Notes under the pieces: model-generated | Databases searched by the model: none | What the model saw: only the letters and a program-made list of their open reading frames with translations | Told to the model about the DNA's origin: nothing | Assembly: GCA_017616165.1 (NCBI GenBank) | Contig: JAFZYR010000100.1 | Coordinates: 1-44,456, forward strand | Direction of reading: 5' to 3' | Length of the DNA stretch: 44,456 nucleotides | Origin: Treponema sp. | GTDB lineage: Bacteria; Spirochaetota; Spirochaetia; Treponematales; Treponemataceae | Position numbers and translations under genes: made by a program | Part shown: positions 15,574 through 25,092 of the stretch, piece by piece | Numbering within the stretch: the stretch's first letter is position 1 | How the letters are laid out: the number at the start of each line of letters is the position of its first letter

Positions 15574-17619
15574 ATGGCTGACGAAAAAAGAGAGAATGAC
15601 GACAACAAAAATGACGAAAACGACCCGTATAAGTTCTTTAAATTTGCGGGACCTGTAAATAATAATGACGACGACAAAAAGAAAAACGGAAAGAAAAAGC
15701 CAAGAATACCGTTTTTTACCATACTTATCATTCTTTTCTGTGCTTTTGCAGTCATAGATCTTTTCTGGGTTTCCAAGACAGATAATCTTATTGCCTATTC
15801 CGATTTTCGCAATATGATTGCAAACGGCGAAATTGTACGCGTAGAAATAGGTGAAAACTACATAACCGGTTACGGTCCTTCTGCTCAGACAGCAACTTCT
15901 GCAGAGCGTGGAATAAGGATTTTTGGTGTAAACAGTCAGAGCAGCGGCCAGCAATACAGAACAGCAGCTGTTTTAATGCAGAGCTTTATTGATCTGCTTG
16001 ATGAAAAGGGCGTTCCTTATAAATTTGTAGTCAAATCAAACGGAATAATCTGGCAGCTTATAGGAAGCATAATACTTCCTCTGGGCTTTCTAGCCCTCAT
16101 ATATTTCCTGTTCTTCCGCAAAATGGGCGGAGGCGGCGGTGGAGTAGGCAGCATCTTTAATGTTGGTTCTTCGCGCGCCAAGGTTGTAGAAGAAGGAAAG
16201 ATTAAAACCCGCTTTACCGATGTTGCCGGTGTTGATGAAGCAAAAGAGGAGCTTGTAGAGGTTGTAGACTTCCTTAAAACTCCAAAAAAATATACTGATA
16301 TTGGTGGTAAGATTCCTAAGGGCGTTCTGCTTGTGGGTGACCCTGGAACCGGTAAGACTCTGCTTGCCCGCGCTGTTGCAGGAGAAGCAGGTGTTCCGTT
16401 CTTCAGCATTAGTGGTTCGGACTTTGTAGAAATGTTTGTTGGTGTTGGTGCCAGCCGTGTCCGTGACCTTTTTAAGCAGGCCCGCGAAAAAGCACCTTGT
16501 ATCATATTTATTGATGAAATTGATGCCCTTGCCAAGAGCCGTGCAAACGGATTCAGCTCTAACGATGAACGCGAACAGACCTTAAACCAGCTGCTCGTAG
16601 AAATGGACGGCTTTGATAACGAAAAGGGTCTTATCGTCCTTGCCGCAACCAACCGTGTTGATGTTCTTGACCCTGCAATTCTGCGCCCGGGCCGTTTTGA
16701 CCGCCAGGTTCCTGTAGAAAAGCCTGATGTAAAGGGTCGTGAAGAAATCTTACGCATTCATGCCAAGAACGTAAAGCTCGACAGCGATGTAGACTTTGAA
16801 AATATTGCACACGGAACTACAGGCTTTGCCGGAGCAGACCTTGCCAATGTTGTAAACGAAGCAGCCCTGCTTGCAGTACGCAACGGCCGCAAAAAGGTTA
16901 CCATGGAAGACTTTAACGAAGCCATTGATAAGGTAAGCATTGGTCTTAAAAAGAAGAGCCGCAAGGAAAATAAAAAGGAGCTCCATCTTGTTGCCGTACA
17001 CGAAACAGGTCACGCGCTTGTTGCAGCCTATAATCCTGAGCACGAGCCTGTAAACAAAATTACAGTAGTGCCTCGCAGCCATGGAGTAGGCGGCTTTACC
17101 CAGTACCGCGAAGAAGAAGAAAAATTCATTATGACCCGCAAGGATATGATGAACGAAATAGACAGCCTGCTTGGTGGACGTGCCGCAGAAGAGATTGTTC
17201 TCGGTGATATTTCTACCGGTGCTTCCAACGATATTGCCCGTGCAACCGACATTGTTAAGCGCATGATTACCGACTTTGGTATGTCAGACAAATACAAAAA
17301 CGTAACTCTTGGCAAGGGCGTGCTTGGAAATCGTGGCGGCGAACCAAGTCTTGTCCGCGAGTTCAGTGAAGAAACCCAGAACTACATTGACGAAGAGATT
17401 GCCCGCATAATGAACGAGCGCTACGACTTTGTTCTAAAGCTCCTGCGCAAGCACAAGAGCCTCATAGACTTTATAGCCAACCGCCTCATGGAAGTAGAAA
17501 CCATAGAAGGTAAAGAGTTCTACGAAATAGTCAACGGCGAATCTCACTGCCTGGAGCTGGAAGAAAAGGCCGCTAAAAAAAGCACAAGCAGCAGAAAAAA
17601 GACTGTTTCAGAGAAATAG
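15574..17619 (+). CDS. ftsH: ATP-dependent zinc metalloprotease FtsH
   Basis: Membrane-bound AAA+ protease that degrades misfolded membrane proteins and regulators. The 681-residue protein has a charged, Asp/Lys/Asn-rich N-terminal tail (1-43), TM1 (46-65), an extracytoplasmic domain, TM2 (159-182), a glycine-rich linker and the AAA domain. Visible motifs are Walker A GDPGTGKT (255-262), Walker [11 protein letters not shown], the SRH region and the zinc site HETGH (476-480). The N-terminal tail is longer than in E. coli FtsH. lolA follows three bases later but appears to have its own promoter inside the ftsH end. Confidence 0.97.
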   Translation: MADEKRENDDNKNDENDPYKFFKFAGPVNNNDDDKKKNGKKKPRIPFFTILIILFCAFAVIDLFWVSKTDNLIAYSDFRNMIANGEIVRVEIGENYITGYGPSAQTATSAERGIRIFGVNSQSSGQQYRTAAVLMQSFIDLLDEKGVPYKFVVKSNGIIWQLIGSIILPLGFLALIYFLFFRKMGGGGGGVGSIFNVGSSRAKVVEEGKIKTRFTDVAGVDEAKEELVEVVDFLKTPKKYTDIGGKIPKGVLLVGDPGTGKTLLARAVAGEAGVPFFSISGSDFVEMFVGVGASRVRDLFKQAREKAPCIIFIDEIDALAKSRANGFSSNDEREQTLNQLLVEMDGFDNEKGLIVLAATNRVDVLDPAILRPGRFDRQVPVEKPDVKGREEILRIHAKNVKLDSDVDFENIAHGTTGFAGADLANVVNEAALLAVRNGRKKVTMEDFNEAIDKVSIGLKKKSRKENKKELHLVAVHETGHALVAAYNPEHEPVNKITVVPRSHGVGGFTQYREEEEKFIMTRKDMMNEIDSLLGGRAAEEIVLGDISTGASNDIARATDIVKRMITDFGMSDKYKNVTLGKGVLGNRGGEPSLVREFSEETQNYIDEEIARIMNERYDFVLKLLRKHKSLIDFIANRLMEVETIEGKEFYEIVNGESHCLELEEKAAKKSTSSRKKTVSEK

Positions 17620-17645
17620 ACATGTTTATCTTTTCTCGATATAAT
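17617..17645 (+). promoter_or_regulatory. Sigma-70-type promoter of lolA
   Basis: TAGACA (17617-17622), 17 bases, TATAAT (17640-17645). The predicted start site (about 17651-17653) is 2-4 bases before the ATG at 17655, so the mRNA should be nearly leaderless. Confidence 0.7.
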
Positions 17646-17654
17646 AATAGTAAT

Positions 17655-18317
17655 ATGAAAAAGACATTTTTCGCAGTGCTTGCGCTTTTTTCTGCCTCTC
17701 TTTTTGCTCAGAGTATTACTACCGCAAGCGCCTATTTTAAGACAATATCCGAATATTACGCAACCATAAAAGACTACGAAGTAGAATTTGAAATAAAGGT
17801 AGACAAGCAGGAGTCTGCAGGCAACCTTAGCTTTAAGGCTCCGGATCTTCTGCGTCTTGACTATACAAATCCCGAAGAGCAGGTAATCTGCTACAACGGA
17901 GAAGTTCTTACAATCTATCTGCCGGATTCAGACGCTGTTTTGCAGCAGAGCATTACCGAAGATACCGGTGTAGAAGCCCTTACAACTCCACAGGGACTTT
18001 CACTTTTGAGCCGCTATTACACAGTTGCTTACGAGACCGGCCAGAATGCAGAACCTCTGGAAGACGGCTCTGACGAAATGGTTGTAAAATTTATTCTTAC
18101 AAGAAAAAGTGCTTCAGAAGCCTTCCGTTATATAAGCATTGCGGTTAATGAGCAGACTAAGCTTATCCGCCGCATAGAAGCAGTAACACCAAAGGGAGAA
18201 GCCCTGGTTTTCAATTTCTTTGATTACAAGCTTAATCAGGATATTACAGACCAGCGCTTTATTTACGACGCGCCTTCATCGGCAAACAATTACAATAACT
18301 TTCTGTTTTCGGAGTAG
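17655..18317 (+). CDS. lolA: LolA-like outer-membrane lipoprotein carrier
   Basis: A 220-residue periplasmic protein with signal peptide MKKTFFAVLALFSASLFAQ. The mature part follows the LolA/LolB-like pattern: ISEYYATIKDYEVEFEIKV, GNLSFKAPDLLRLDYTNPEE, QVICYNGEVLTIYLPD. The fold carries acylated lipoproteins from the inner to the outer membrane. I chose ATG 17655, the start of a good signal peptide and just after a TATAAT box, over the ATG at 17622, which lies in the promoter spacer. Together with rodZ-like and rimO genes it forms a plus-strand run with gaps of 9-15 bases. Confidence 0.85.
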   Translation: MKKTFFAVLALFSASLFAQSITTASAYFKTISEYYATIKDYEVEFEIKVDKQESAGNLSFKAPDLLRLDYTNPEEQVICYNGEVLTIYLPDSDAVLQQSITEDTGVEALTTPQGLSLLSRYYTVAYETGQNAEPLEDGSDEMVVKFILTRKSASEAFRYISIAVNEQTKLIRRIEAVTPKGEALVFNFFDYKLNQDITDQRFIYDAPSSANNYNNFLFSE

Positions 18318-18326
18318 GAGAGAAGT

Positions 18327-19415
18327 ATGGATAGTTATGGTGAAATACTGCGAAAGGCCAGAGAAGAAAAAAATCTTAATGTAGAAAAAATTGCCAGAGA
18401 AATTTCCATCGAAAGCCGTTATCTTACAGGACTCGAAGAAGAAGACAACGGAGTTTTCCCGGGCGAAGCCTACATGATTGGTTTTCTGCGCAACTATTCA
18501 AATTATCTTGAGCTTGATACAGACTATATCCTTAGACTTTATAACAATAAAAAAATTCAGGAGTCCCCGGTTCCGGAAGGTCTTTTAATTAAACGCCGTC
18601 CGCGCTGGCTCATTCCTGCAATTGTAATTCCTCTTGTACTTATTGTAGGAACCATTACAACAATTTCCATCCTGCTTATGACAAAAAAGAACGTAGAGGA
18701 TGATGATTCTGTTGTACTTACAAACAAGGCAAAGACTCATGAATACGAGCTTGGTACTGCCAAGTTTACCCAGAGGGTTTATAAGGGAGACCAGATTAAG
18801 GTTCCTACCGATAACGGACACATTGTGCTTACAGTACGCGACACACTTTCTTCGTTTGGACTTGATACACCAAGCGGAGTTTTCTATACAGACCTTGCAG
18901 AAGAAACAGAAATTGATATAAACGGAGACTCTCAGTCAGACCTCATTGTTTATGTTTCGGATATTTCTTCTACCGATGAGTCGCGCGGTGTTGAGGTAAG
19001 CTTGCTGCTGCGTCACGGTGTTAGTGTTACTTCCAATGCTTCTAACATTGATGAAATTCCGTTTGAATCGGACATCAAGTCTAAGCATCCGCAGAAGGTT
19101 ATTCTCGAAGACAACCGTGCTTATCCGTTTACACTCAATGCAAGCTTCCGAAGCTCCTGTCTTTTCCGCGACAAGGTTGACAACGACAATTCTGTAGAAT
19201 CATATTTTTCAAAGGGCGAAGTATTTACTGCAAACCCTCACAACGGAATCCGTCTTTGGATTTCCAACAGCAACGCAGTTAAGTTTACAATTATTGCAGA
19301 TTCACGCACCTTTGACCTTGATATAGGACAGGCCGGACAGGTACTCGTAGAAGATATCAAGTGGATTAAGGATTCGGACGGCAGATATAAAATTGTCGTA
19401 ATAGAGCTGGACTAA
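18327..19415 (+). CDS. RodZ-like helix-turn-helix membrane protein
   Basis: A 362-residue bitopic protein. Residues 1-75 form an HTH_25/Xre-type domain (YGEILRKAREEKNLNVEKIA, then FPGEAYMIGFLRNYSNYLEL) like RodZ, the MreB-binding cell-shape factor. A basic stretch precedes one membrane segment (about 94-115). The extracytoplasmic C-terminal 250 residues are beta-rich but do not clearly match the usual RodZ C-terminal domain. It has GGAG before the ATG and starts 9 bases after lolA. Role in cell shape or cell-cylinder geometry is inferred from the family. Confidence 0.75.
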   Translation: MDSYGEILRKAREEKNLNVEKIAREISIESRYLTGLEEEDNGVFPGEAYMIGFLRNYSNYLELDTDYILRLYNNKKIQESPVPEGLLIKRRPRWLIPAIVIPLVLIVGTITTISILLMTKKNVEDDDSVVLTNKAKTHEYELGTAKFTQRVYKGDQIKVPTDNGHIVLTVRDTLSSFGLDTPSGVFYTDLAEETEIDINGDSQSDLIVYVSDISSTDESRGVEVSLLLRHGVSVTSNASNIDEIPFESDIKSKHPQKVILEDNRAYPFTLNASFRSSCLFRDKVDNDNSVESYFSKGEVFTANPHNGIRLWISNSNAVKFTIIADSRTFDLDIGQAGQVLVEDIKWIKDSDGRYKIVVIELD

Positions 19416-19430
19416 TACAGGTTCCTTTTT

Positions 19431-20828
19431 ATGGCAAAATTTTTTATAGACCAGCACGGCTGCGCAAAAAATCAGACAGACGGCGAACTCATTGCAGGCT
19501 TTCTTAAAGAAGCAGGCCTTGAATATTCAGACCAGGCCAGCGAGGCAGATTTTATAATTGTCAATTCCTGCGGCTTTATTGAATCCGCCAAAAAAGAATC
19601 CATTAATGCAGTTTATTCAATCAGACAAAACTATCCCAGGGCAAAAATCATTCTTGCAGGCTGTCTTGCCCAGCGCTATGCAAAAGAGCTGCAGGAATCT
19701 ATGCCCGAGCTTGACGGAATCTTTGGCAACGGCGACCTTTCCAAAATTGCAGAATACATAAAAAACTGTGGTAAGCAAAAGCTTGCAGACCATACCTCCT
19801 TTGAACAAAAGGGCATCTGCGAAGGAAAACGCCCCCTTATATTTAATTACAAGGCCTCTGCCTATGTAAAAATTACGGAAGGCTGTTCCAATAACTGTTC
19901 CTTCTGCGCCATTCCTTTAATCCGTGGCCCGGTACGCAGCCGCCGGGTAAGCTCAATCATAAAAGAAATAAAGGGCCTTATTCAAAATGGTGTTTACGAA
20001 ATAAATCTTATTGGTCAGGACCTTGCAGCCTTTACTGCACCAGAGGCAGAGGGAAACGCACTCAAATATCTGCTTTCTCAAATCTCACTGCTCAAGGGCG
20101 ACTTTGTTGTGCGAACCTTGTATATTCACCCCGATCATTTTGATACAGATATTCTTGAGCTTTATAAAAAGGACAAACGCCTGCTTCCATATTTTGACAT
20201 TCCGTTCCAAAGCGGCGACGACCAGATTATCCGTGCAATGAACCGCGTGGGACCTGCTCAAAAATATGTAAAAACAATAGAAAAAATCCGCAAGGAGCTG
20301 CCCGAGGCAGTGCTTAGAACCACCTTTTTGACAGGCTTTCCGGGTGAAACCGACAGTGCTTTTGAAAATACAAAAAAGTTTCTTATAGATATAAACCCTT
20401 TGTGGTCAGGCTGCTTTCCCTACAGCCGCGAAGAAGGAACTCCGGCCTGGTCCTTTAAGCCAAGAGTTCCTGCAAAGCTTGCAAGACAGCGTGCACAGGA
20501 GCTGGAGCAGCTTCAGTCTGAGCTTACAACCGCAAAGCTAAAGGACTACGTTTCGCGAGAATTTGATGTGCTTATAGAAGAGGTTATTGCCTCCGAAGAA
20601 GAAGGGCTTGCCATTGGACGTGCTTGGTTTGAAGCTCCGGAGGTAGACGGCTGTGCAGTTGTCCGCTACGAAAGGGATGACAAGGCGGAATGCAGTGCAA
20701 TCAAAGAGGGGAATGTCGTAAGGGTTGTTTGCCTTGCCTGTACCGGTGTAGACCTGGATTGCAGGTTCAAAGCACTTGTAAGACAGTTCAAAGAGTCAGA
20801 CAGGGTGTCCTTTGTCACCGAAAAATAA
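19431..20828 (+). CDS. rimO: Ribosomal protein uS12 methylthiotransferase RimO
   Basis: Radical-SAM enzyme that adds a methylthio group to an aspartate of ribosomal protein S12. The 465-residue protein has the N-terminal UPF0004 cluster domain (cysteines in HGCAKN, VNSCGFIESAKKESI and AGCLAQRY), the radical-SAM CxxxCxxC motif CSNNCSFC (C152, C156, C159), YSREEGTPAW and a C-terminal TRAM domain. The VNSCGFIESAKKESI block favours RimO over the tRNA enzyme MiaB. Last gene of the lolA run. Confidence 0.9.
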   Translation: MAKFFIDQHGCAKNQTDGELIAGFLKEAGLEYSDQASEADFIIVNSCGFIESAKKESINAVYSIRQNYPRAKIILAGCLAQRYAKELQESMPELDGIFGNGDLSKIAEYIKNCGKQKLADHTSFEQKGICEGKRPLIFNYKASAYVKITEGCSNNCSFCAIPLIRGPVRSRRVSSIIKEIKGLIQNGVYEINLIGQDLAAFTAPEAEGNALKYLLSQISLLKGDFVVRTLYIHPDHFDTDILELYKKDKRLLPYFDIPFQSGDDQIIRAMNRVGPAQKYVKTIEKIRKELPEAVLRTTFLTGFPGETDSAFENTKKFLIDINPLWSGCFPYSREEGTPAWSFKPRVPAKLARQRAQELEQLQSELTTAKLKDYVSREFDVLIEEVIASEEEGLAIGRAWFEAPEVDGCAVVRYERDDKAECSAIKEGNVVRVVCLACTGVDLDCRFKALVRQFKESDRVSFVTEK

Positions 20829-20861
20829 AAAAAATGACTATCTTTATATTAAATTCTAGGT

Positions 20862-20867
20862 TATAAT
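20862..20867 (+). promoter_or_regulatory. Probable -10 box of the first LacI-GGDEF gene
   Basis: A perfect TATAAT lies 19 bases before the ATG at 20887; no convincing -35 or Shine-Dalgarno sequence is seen. The expected leader is about 12 bases. Confidence 0.45.
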
Positions 20868-20886
20868 AAAATATATTGGTGTTTGC

Positions 20887-22848
20887 ATGAAAAAAATCGG
20901 GGTATTAATACCAACATTTAATATTGAATACAGTACAGACTTCTTGAACGGCATCTATGATTATTTTAGTGACAAGGATGTTGCCGTTATTTATGCACAG
21001 ACAAAGCTTCCTCACAGTACAGTCGGTACCTACGATTACCAATACTGGAGCAGTGCAGACCTGCTTTTTTCCGAAGAAGTAGATGCCATTATTGTTGCAG
21101 CCGGTGTTTACTGTGCTACAATGAGCCAGACAGAGTTGGAAGAAGAGCTCAATCGCTTTGGCCGTCGTCCTGTAATTACTGCTGCTGTTCCGCTCAAGCT
21201 TTCAAATACCTATGCCGTGCTTGCAAACTGCAGAAAATCTTATATGGATGTTGTAACTCACTTAAAGGAAGTTCACGACTGCAAAAAAATTGCCTTTCTT
21301 TCTGCGGCAGCTACAAAATCAGAGGAAGCAATAGAACGCCTGGAGTCTTTTAAAGAAGCCATGGCGGCAAATAAGCTCAAGTTCAACGAAAAATATCTTT
21401 TTGAGGGAAATTTTACAGACTTTGATGCCGAAGCAGCGCTTAAAGCAGTTTTAAAGAAAAAGTCAGATGTTCAGTTTGATGCCATTGTCTGCGCCAACGA
21501 TATGATGGCCATTGGTGCTTACCGCGTTTTGAACGAGCTTGGCCTTTCCATTCCAAAGGATGTTAAGGTTGTAGGCTTTGACGATTCCATGGTTGCCAAC
21601 TGTTCTAATCCTCGTCTTTCTACAATAAATCAGAATATTTATGGTCAGGGCTATAATTGTGCTCAGACTGCCTATGATGTTATAAACGGTAAGGAGCTGC
21701 CACGAATTCAGTATTCAGATTTACAGCCAAAATTCCGTCAATCCTGCGGCTGTATTTCTCTGGAAATGGGAGACCAGGTTTATATTAATGCCGAAGGTCT
21801 TTTGGAGCAGGAGGATAAGGGACAGATTTCGCGTCTTAATCAGTACATGAACGATATAGACGAAAGAAATAATATCATCATCCTTCTTGATATTCTTAAA
21901 AGTGCAAATACCCTGCGACAGTTCTATTATAACCTTAAGCATATTATTCATCTGTGTGCAATGGATGACATGGTAATCAATCTTTTTCCAATGCCAATTT
22001 ACATGGATAGCAACGACGACTGCATAATTCCGGAAAAAATGGAGCTTGCCATGTATACCGACATTGTGCACAACAAAGAGGAATTCAATCCGCAGAAAAA
22101 GTTTAATCCAAGCAAGCTCATCTTTTCGGAGGCTTCGCTGGACAATAATCCCGGCCAGTATATTCTTCATCCGGTTTTTTCGGGAGAAACAATTTACGGT
22201 TATTCTATCTGCCGCATAAACAAAAAGAAGTTTGCCGATTACAGCATCTATCTTAAGATTATAATTACTTCTATTTCTGCCGCCATTGAATATACCAACA
22301 AGCTCATGGAAGCAGAGCAGCTTACCAACAAGTACACCGAAGTAAAGGAAGACAATGCCAATCTTACAATGCAGTCTAAGACCGACGAGCTTACCGGCAT
22401 TCTGAACAGGCGCGGCTTTTATGAATTTGGTCAGCGCACCCTGGATATTATTCAGGAAATGGAAAATGCGGGAATTGTCTTCTACGCAGATATGGACAAT
22501 CTTAAAAAGATAAACGATACCTACGGACACGATGCGGGCGACAACGCAATAAGAATGCTTGCAGAAATATTTAAAAAGGTGTTCCGCTTAAACGATGTTG
22601 TGGGTCGTCTTAGCGGAGATGAGTTTGGTATTGTTGCACCGGGTATGGTAATTGAACACGTTCCTTTAATCCGCAAAAAGATTGACGAGGCCTGCAAGCA
22701 GCAGTCAAAGGCAAATAAGCTCCCATATATGCTTTCGGTTAGTGTGGGTTATGCAACACTCGAAAAATCTTCCATGCTCAAGCAGCTCATGGCCGAAGCA
22801 GATGTAATGCTTTACAAGGAAAAAAGGAAAAAGCATGGCAGAAAATGA
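20887..22848 (+). CDS. LacI-type sensor domain fused to GGDEF diguanylate cyclase
   Basis: A 653-residue cytoplasmic protein. Residues 1-300 are a LacI/periplasmic-binding-protein-like ligand domain (MKKIGVLIPTFNIEYSTDFL; FDAIVCANDMMAIGAYRVLN; VVGFDDSMVANCSNPRLSTI) without the DNA-binding helix-turn-helix. A middle region of about 180 residues follows, then a GGDEF domain. The active-site motif is SGDEF (576-580), an accepted variant; DxD-like FYADMDNLKKIND is present, as is the inhibitory I-site RLND (567-570). Likely a c-di-GMP synthase controlled by a small molecule, perhaps a sugar. The end overlaps pcrA by 14 bases. Confidence 0.85.
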   Translation: MKKIGVLIPTFNIEYSTDFLNGIYDYFSDKDVAVIYAQTKLPHSTVGTYDYQYWSSADLLFSEEVDAIIVAAGVYCATMSQTELEEELNRFGRRPVITAAVPLKLSNTYAVLANCRKSYMDVVTHLKEVHDCKKIAFLSAAATKSEEAIERLESFKEAMAANKLKFNEKYLFEGNFTDFDAEAALKAVLKKKSDVQFDAIVCANDMMAIGAYRVLNELGLSIPKDVKVVGFDDSMVANCSNPRLSTINQNIYGQGYNCAQTAYDVINGKELPRIQYSDLQPKFRQSCGCISLEMGDQVYINAEGLLEQEDKGQISRLNQYMNDIDERNNIIILLDILKSANTLRQFYYNLKHIIHLCAMDDMVINLFPMPIYMDSNDDCIIPEKMELAMYTDIVHNKEEFNPQKKFNPSKLIFSEASLDNNPGQYILHPVFSGETIYGYSICRINKKKFADYSIYLKIIITSISAAIEYTNKLMEAEQLTNKYTEVKEDNANLTMQSKTDELTGILNRRGFYEFGQRTLDIIQEMENAGIVFYADMDNLKKINDTYGHDAGDNAIRMLAEIFKKVFRLNDVVGRLSGDEFGIVAPGMVIEHVPLIRKKIDEACKQQSKANKLPYMLSVSVGYATLEKSSMLKQLMAEADVMLYKEKRKKHGRK

Positions 22849-25051
22849 CCTTGAGCAGTTTCTGTCTGTATTAAATGACGAGCAAAGGGAAGCAGTTGTT
22901 CACGAAGGCTCTCCGCTGCTCATACTTGCAGGGGCGGGCTCCGGAAAAACCCGCGTAATCACTACAAAAATAGCATATCTCATAGGGCAGAAAAACGTTA
23001 ATCCGTATTCAATTCTTTCGGTAACCTTTACAAAAAAAGCCGCAAACGAAATGCGCGAGCGTGCCGTTGCCATGGAAGCTCTTGCCGAAAAAGCACAGAT
23101 AAGAACCTTTCACTCCTTTGGCTCCTGGTTTTTGCGCAAGTATTATGAGGATGCCGGAGTAGAGCAGTCCTTTACGGTTTACGATGACGAGGATATGGCA
23201 ATTCTCATCCGTAAGGCTGTGCCATCTCTTTCGCAAAAGGAATCGCACCTTGCTGCACATCAGATTGCTCTTGCCAAGGATTACTGCCTGGGACCTAAGG
23301 ATGACCTTAGCCTTATTGCCAGCGAATTTGATCTGAACGATATTTATGAAAAATACGAAAACCGACTGCGCTCTACAGGCAATGTAGATTTTGGCGACCT
23401 TATTATGATGCCGGTAACCGTAATGAATAATTCTGCACTCATTGCGTCAGAAATTCATTCGCGCTTTAACGTAATAATGGTGGACGAGTACCAGGACTCA
23501 AACATTGCGCAGTACAAGCTGCTTCAGAAAATTTCGGGCGTACAAGACGGCTACAATAATTATGTCTGCGTAGTAGGTGATGACGACCAGTCAATTTATA
23601 AATTCCGTGGAGCCGAGGTTCAGAATATCCTTAGCTTTTCCAAAAGGTTTCCGGGAACTCAGGTTATACGCCTGGAGCGCAACTACCGTTCTACTTCCAA
23701 AATCCTGGATGCTGCCAGCTTTGTTGTCGGGAAAAATAAGGACAGACTTGGAAAAACTCTTATTGCAGACAGGGGCGAAGGAAAAATGCCCGTGCTTGCC
23801 TATCTGCCGGATCAGAATGCAGAGGTTAGCTTTTGCTCCGAGCTCATAGAAAAGGCTGTGGCTGCAGGCGGAAAATACAGCGACTGGGCAATACTTTATA
23901 GAACAAATGCGCAGTCACTTGGCTTTGAAAAGGATTTTCTGCATCGTCATATTCCTTATGTTGTTGTGGGCTCGCTCAAATTCTACGAGCGCGAAGAAAT
24001 TAAGGATACGCTTGCTTATCTTGCCTTGTGTGCAAACCCTAAGGATGAAATATCGTTCAGACGAATTGTAAATAAACCGACCCGCGGTATTGGGGAAAAA
24101 ACTCAGGACAAGCTTTTGGAAAGTGCGCTTACTGTGGCTCCTGATGGAAGTGCAAGCTATTCAAGCCTTCTGGAGGCCTGCCGTAAGTGTATGCCTGAGC
24201 TTTCTAAAAAAGCAGCAGAAGGGGCAGAGGCCTTCTTAAAAATTTATGATGAGCTGCTTGCCCTGTTTGATAAATCTAAACAGCTTTCGGAATTTATAGA
24301 AGCGGTTATTAAAAAATCGGGACTGGATGAGCATCACCGCTCAAGTGACGAAATTGAAGGAACCCAGCGCATTGCAAACCTTCAGGAGCTTGTAAACAGT
24401 GCGGTGCCTTATGAATGCAGTATAGAAGGCCTGACCGCTTTTCTTGATGCAATAAACCTTGACCGAGCCTTAGAGCTTCAGAACGAAGAAAGCTCCGGGG
24501 ACAGTGTAACGCTCATAACCCTGCATAATACCAAGGGCCTTGAATATAACCGGGTAATCATTACGGGGCTTGAGCAGGGCGTGTTTCCGCGCGAGGATAA
24601 AACCGGTGCAGACCTTGAGGAAGAGCGAAGGCTTTTTTATGTGGGCATAACGCGCGCAAAGGATGAGCTTTACATAACAAGCACAGCAAGCCGCATTCTT
24701 TACGGAAGCCTGCGCATGATGACACCAAGCATATTCATTCAGGAATCGGAAGAAACCTTTAAGGTTATAGGACAAAAGCCGCGTCCTATGGGCTATGGTG
24801 CCTTTGGAGGCTATGGCGGTTACGGCGGGTACGGTGCTTACGGTGGTCGTACTGCCAGAGCTTCATCAGGATGCTCTTCCAAATGGGCACCGGGCACAAA
24901 GCTTTATCACGATGACTACGGCTATGGTGTTGTTACAAAATGCTATGACAACCAGGGTGAGCTTGTAATAGAAGTTCAGTTTGAGTCCGGCGGAGTGAAA
25001 AAGTTTCTGCCGGAATACCAGAGCAAGTCTTTACAGATTATTAAGGATTAA
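22835..25051 (+). CDS. pcrA: ATP-dependent DNA helicase PcrA/UvrD
   Basis: Superfamily 1A helicase for repair and removal of stalled polymerases. The 738-residue protein has the ordered SF1 motifs: AGAGSGKTRV, FTKKAANEM, VDEYQDSN, VVGDDDQSIYKFRGAE, RLERNYRST, LHNTKGLEYNRVI and FYVGITRAKDELY. A tyrosine/glycine-rich linker (about residues 650-668, GYGGYGGYGAYGG) precedes a C-terminal domain (PGTKLYHDDYGYGVV, then VQFESGGVKKFL) like the RNA-polymerase-binding domain of PcrA. AAGGAAAAA lies upstream of the ATG. It is embedded between two paralogous GGDEF genes. Confidence 0.95.
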   Translation: MAENDLEQFLSVLNDEQREAVVHEGSPLLILAGAGSGKTRVITTKIAYLIGQKNVNPYSILSVTFTKKAANEMRERAVAMEALAEKAQIRTFHSFGSWFLRKYYEDAGVEQSFTVYDDEDMAILIRKAVPSLSQKESHLAAHQIALAKDYCLGPKDDLSLIASEFDLNDIYEKYENRLRSTGNVDFGDLIMMPVTVMNNSALIASEIHSRFNVIMVDEYQDSNIAQYKLLQKISGVQDGYNNYVCVVGDDDQSIYKFRGAEVQNILSFSKRFPGTQVIRLERNYRSTSKILDAASFVVGKNKDRLGKTLIADRGEGKMPVLAYLPDQNAEVSFCSELIEKAVAAGGKYSDWAILYRTNAQSLGFEKDFLHRHIPYVVVGSLKFYEREEIKDTLAYLALCANPKDEISFRRIVNKPTRGIGEKTQDKLLESALTVAPDGSASYSSLLEACRKCMPELSKKAAEGAEAFLKIYDELLALFDKSKQLSEFIEAVIKKSGLDEHHRSSDEIEGTQRIANLQELVNSAVPYECSIEGLTAFLDAINLDRALELQNEESSGDSVTLITLHNTKGLEYNRVIITGLEQGVFPREDKTGADLEEERRLFYVGITRAKDELYITSTASRILYGSLRMMTPSIFIQESEETFKVIGQKPRPMGYGAFGGYGGYGGYGAYGGRTARASSGCSSKWAPGTKLYHDDYGYGVVTKCYDNQGELVIEVQFESGGVKKFLPEYQSKSLQIIKD

Positions 25052-25054
25052 AAA

Positions 25055-25083
25055 TAGACAAATCCTCGTTTACACCTTATAAT
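25055..25083 (+). promoter_or_regulatory. Sigma-70-type promoter of the second LacI-GGDEF gene
   Basis: TAGACA (25055-25060), 17 bases, TATAAT (25078-25083). The ATG at 25093 lies about 2-4 bases after the predicted start, so the mRNA should be almost leaderless. Same -35 and spacing as the lolA promoter. Confidence 0.7.
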
Positions 25084-25092
25084 AGATATATT

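Noticed and set aside
19431..20828. Calling the radical-SAM gene miaB
   Set aside because: The VNSCGFIESAKKESI block and YSREEGTPAW fit RimO; MiaB has different N-terminal signatures.
21721..22530. Minus-strand ORF (269 codons) inside the first GGDEF gene
   Set aside because: Antisense to the conserved GGDEF domain; no promoter, ribosome site or family resemblance.
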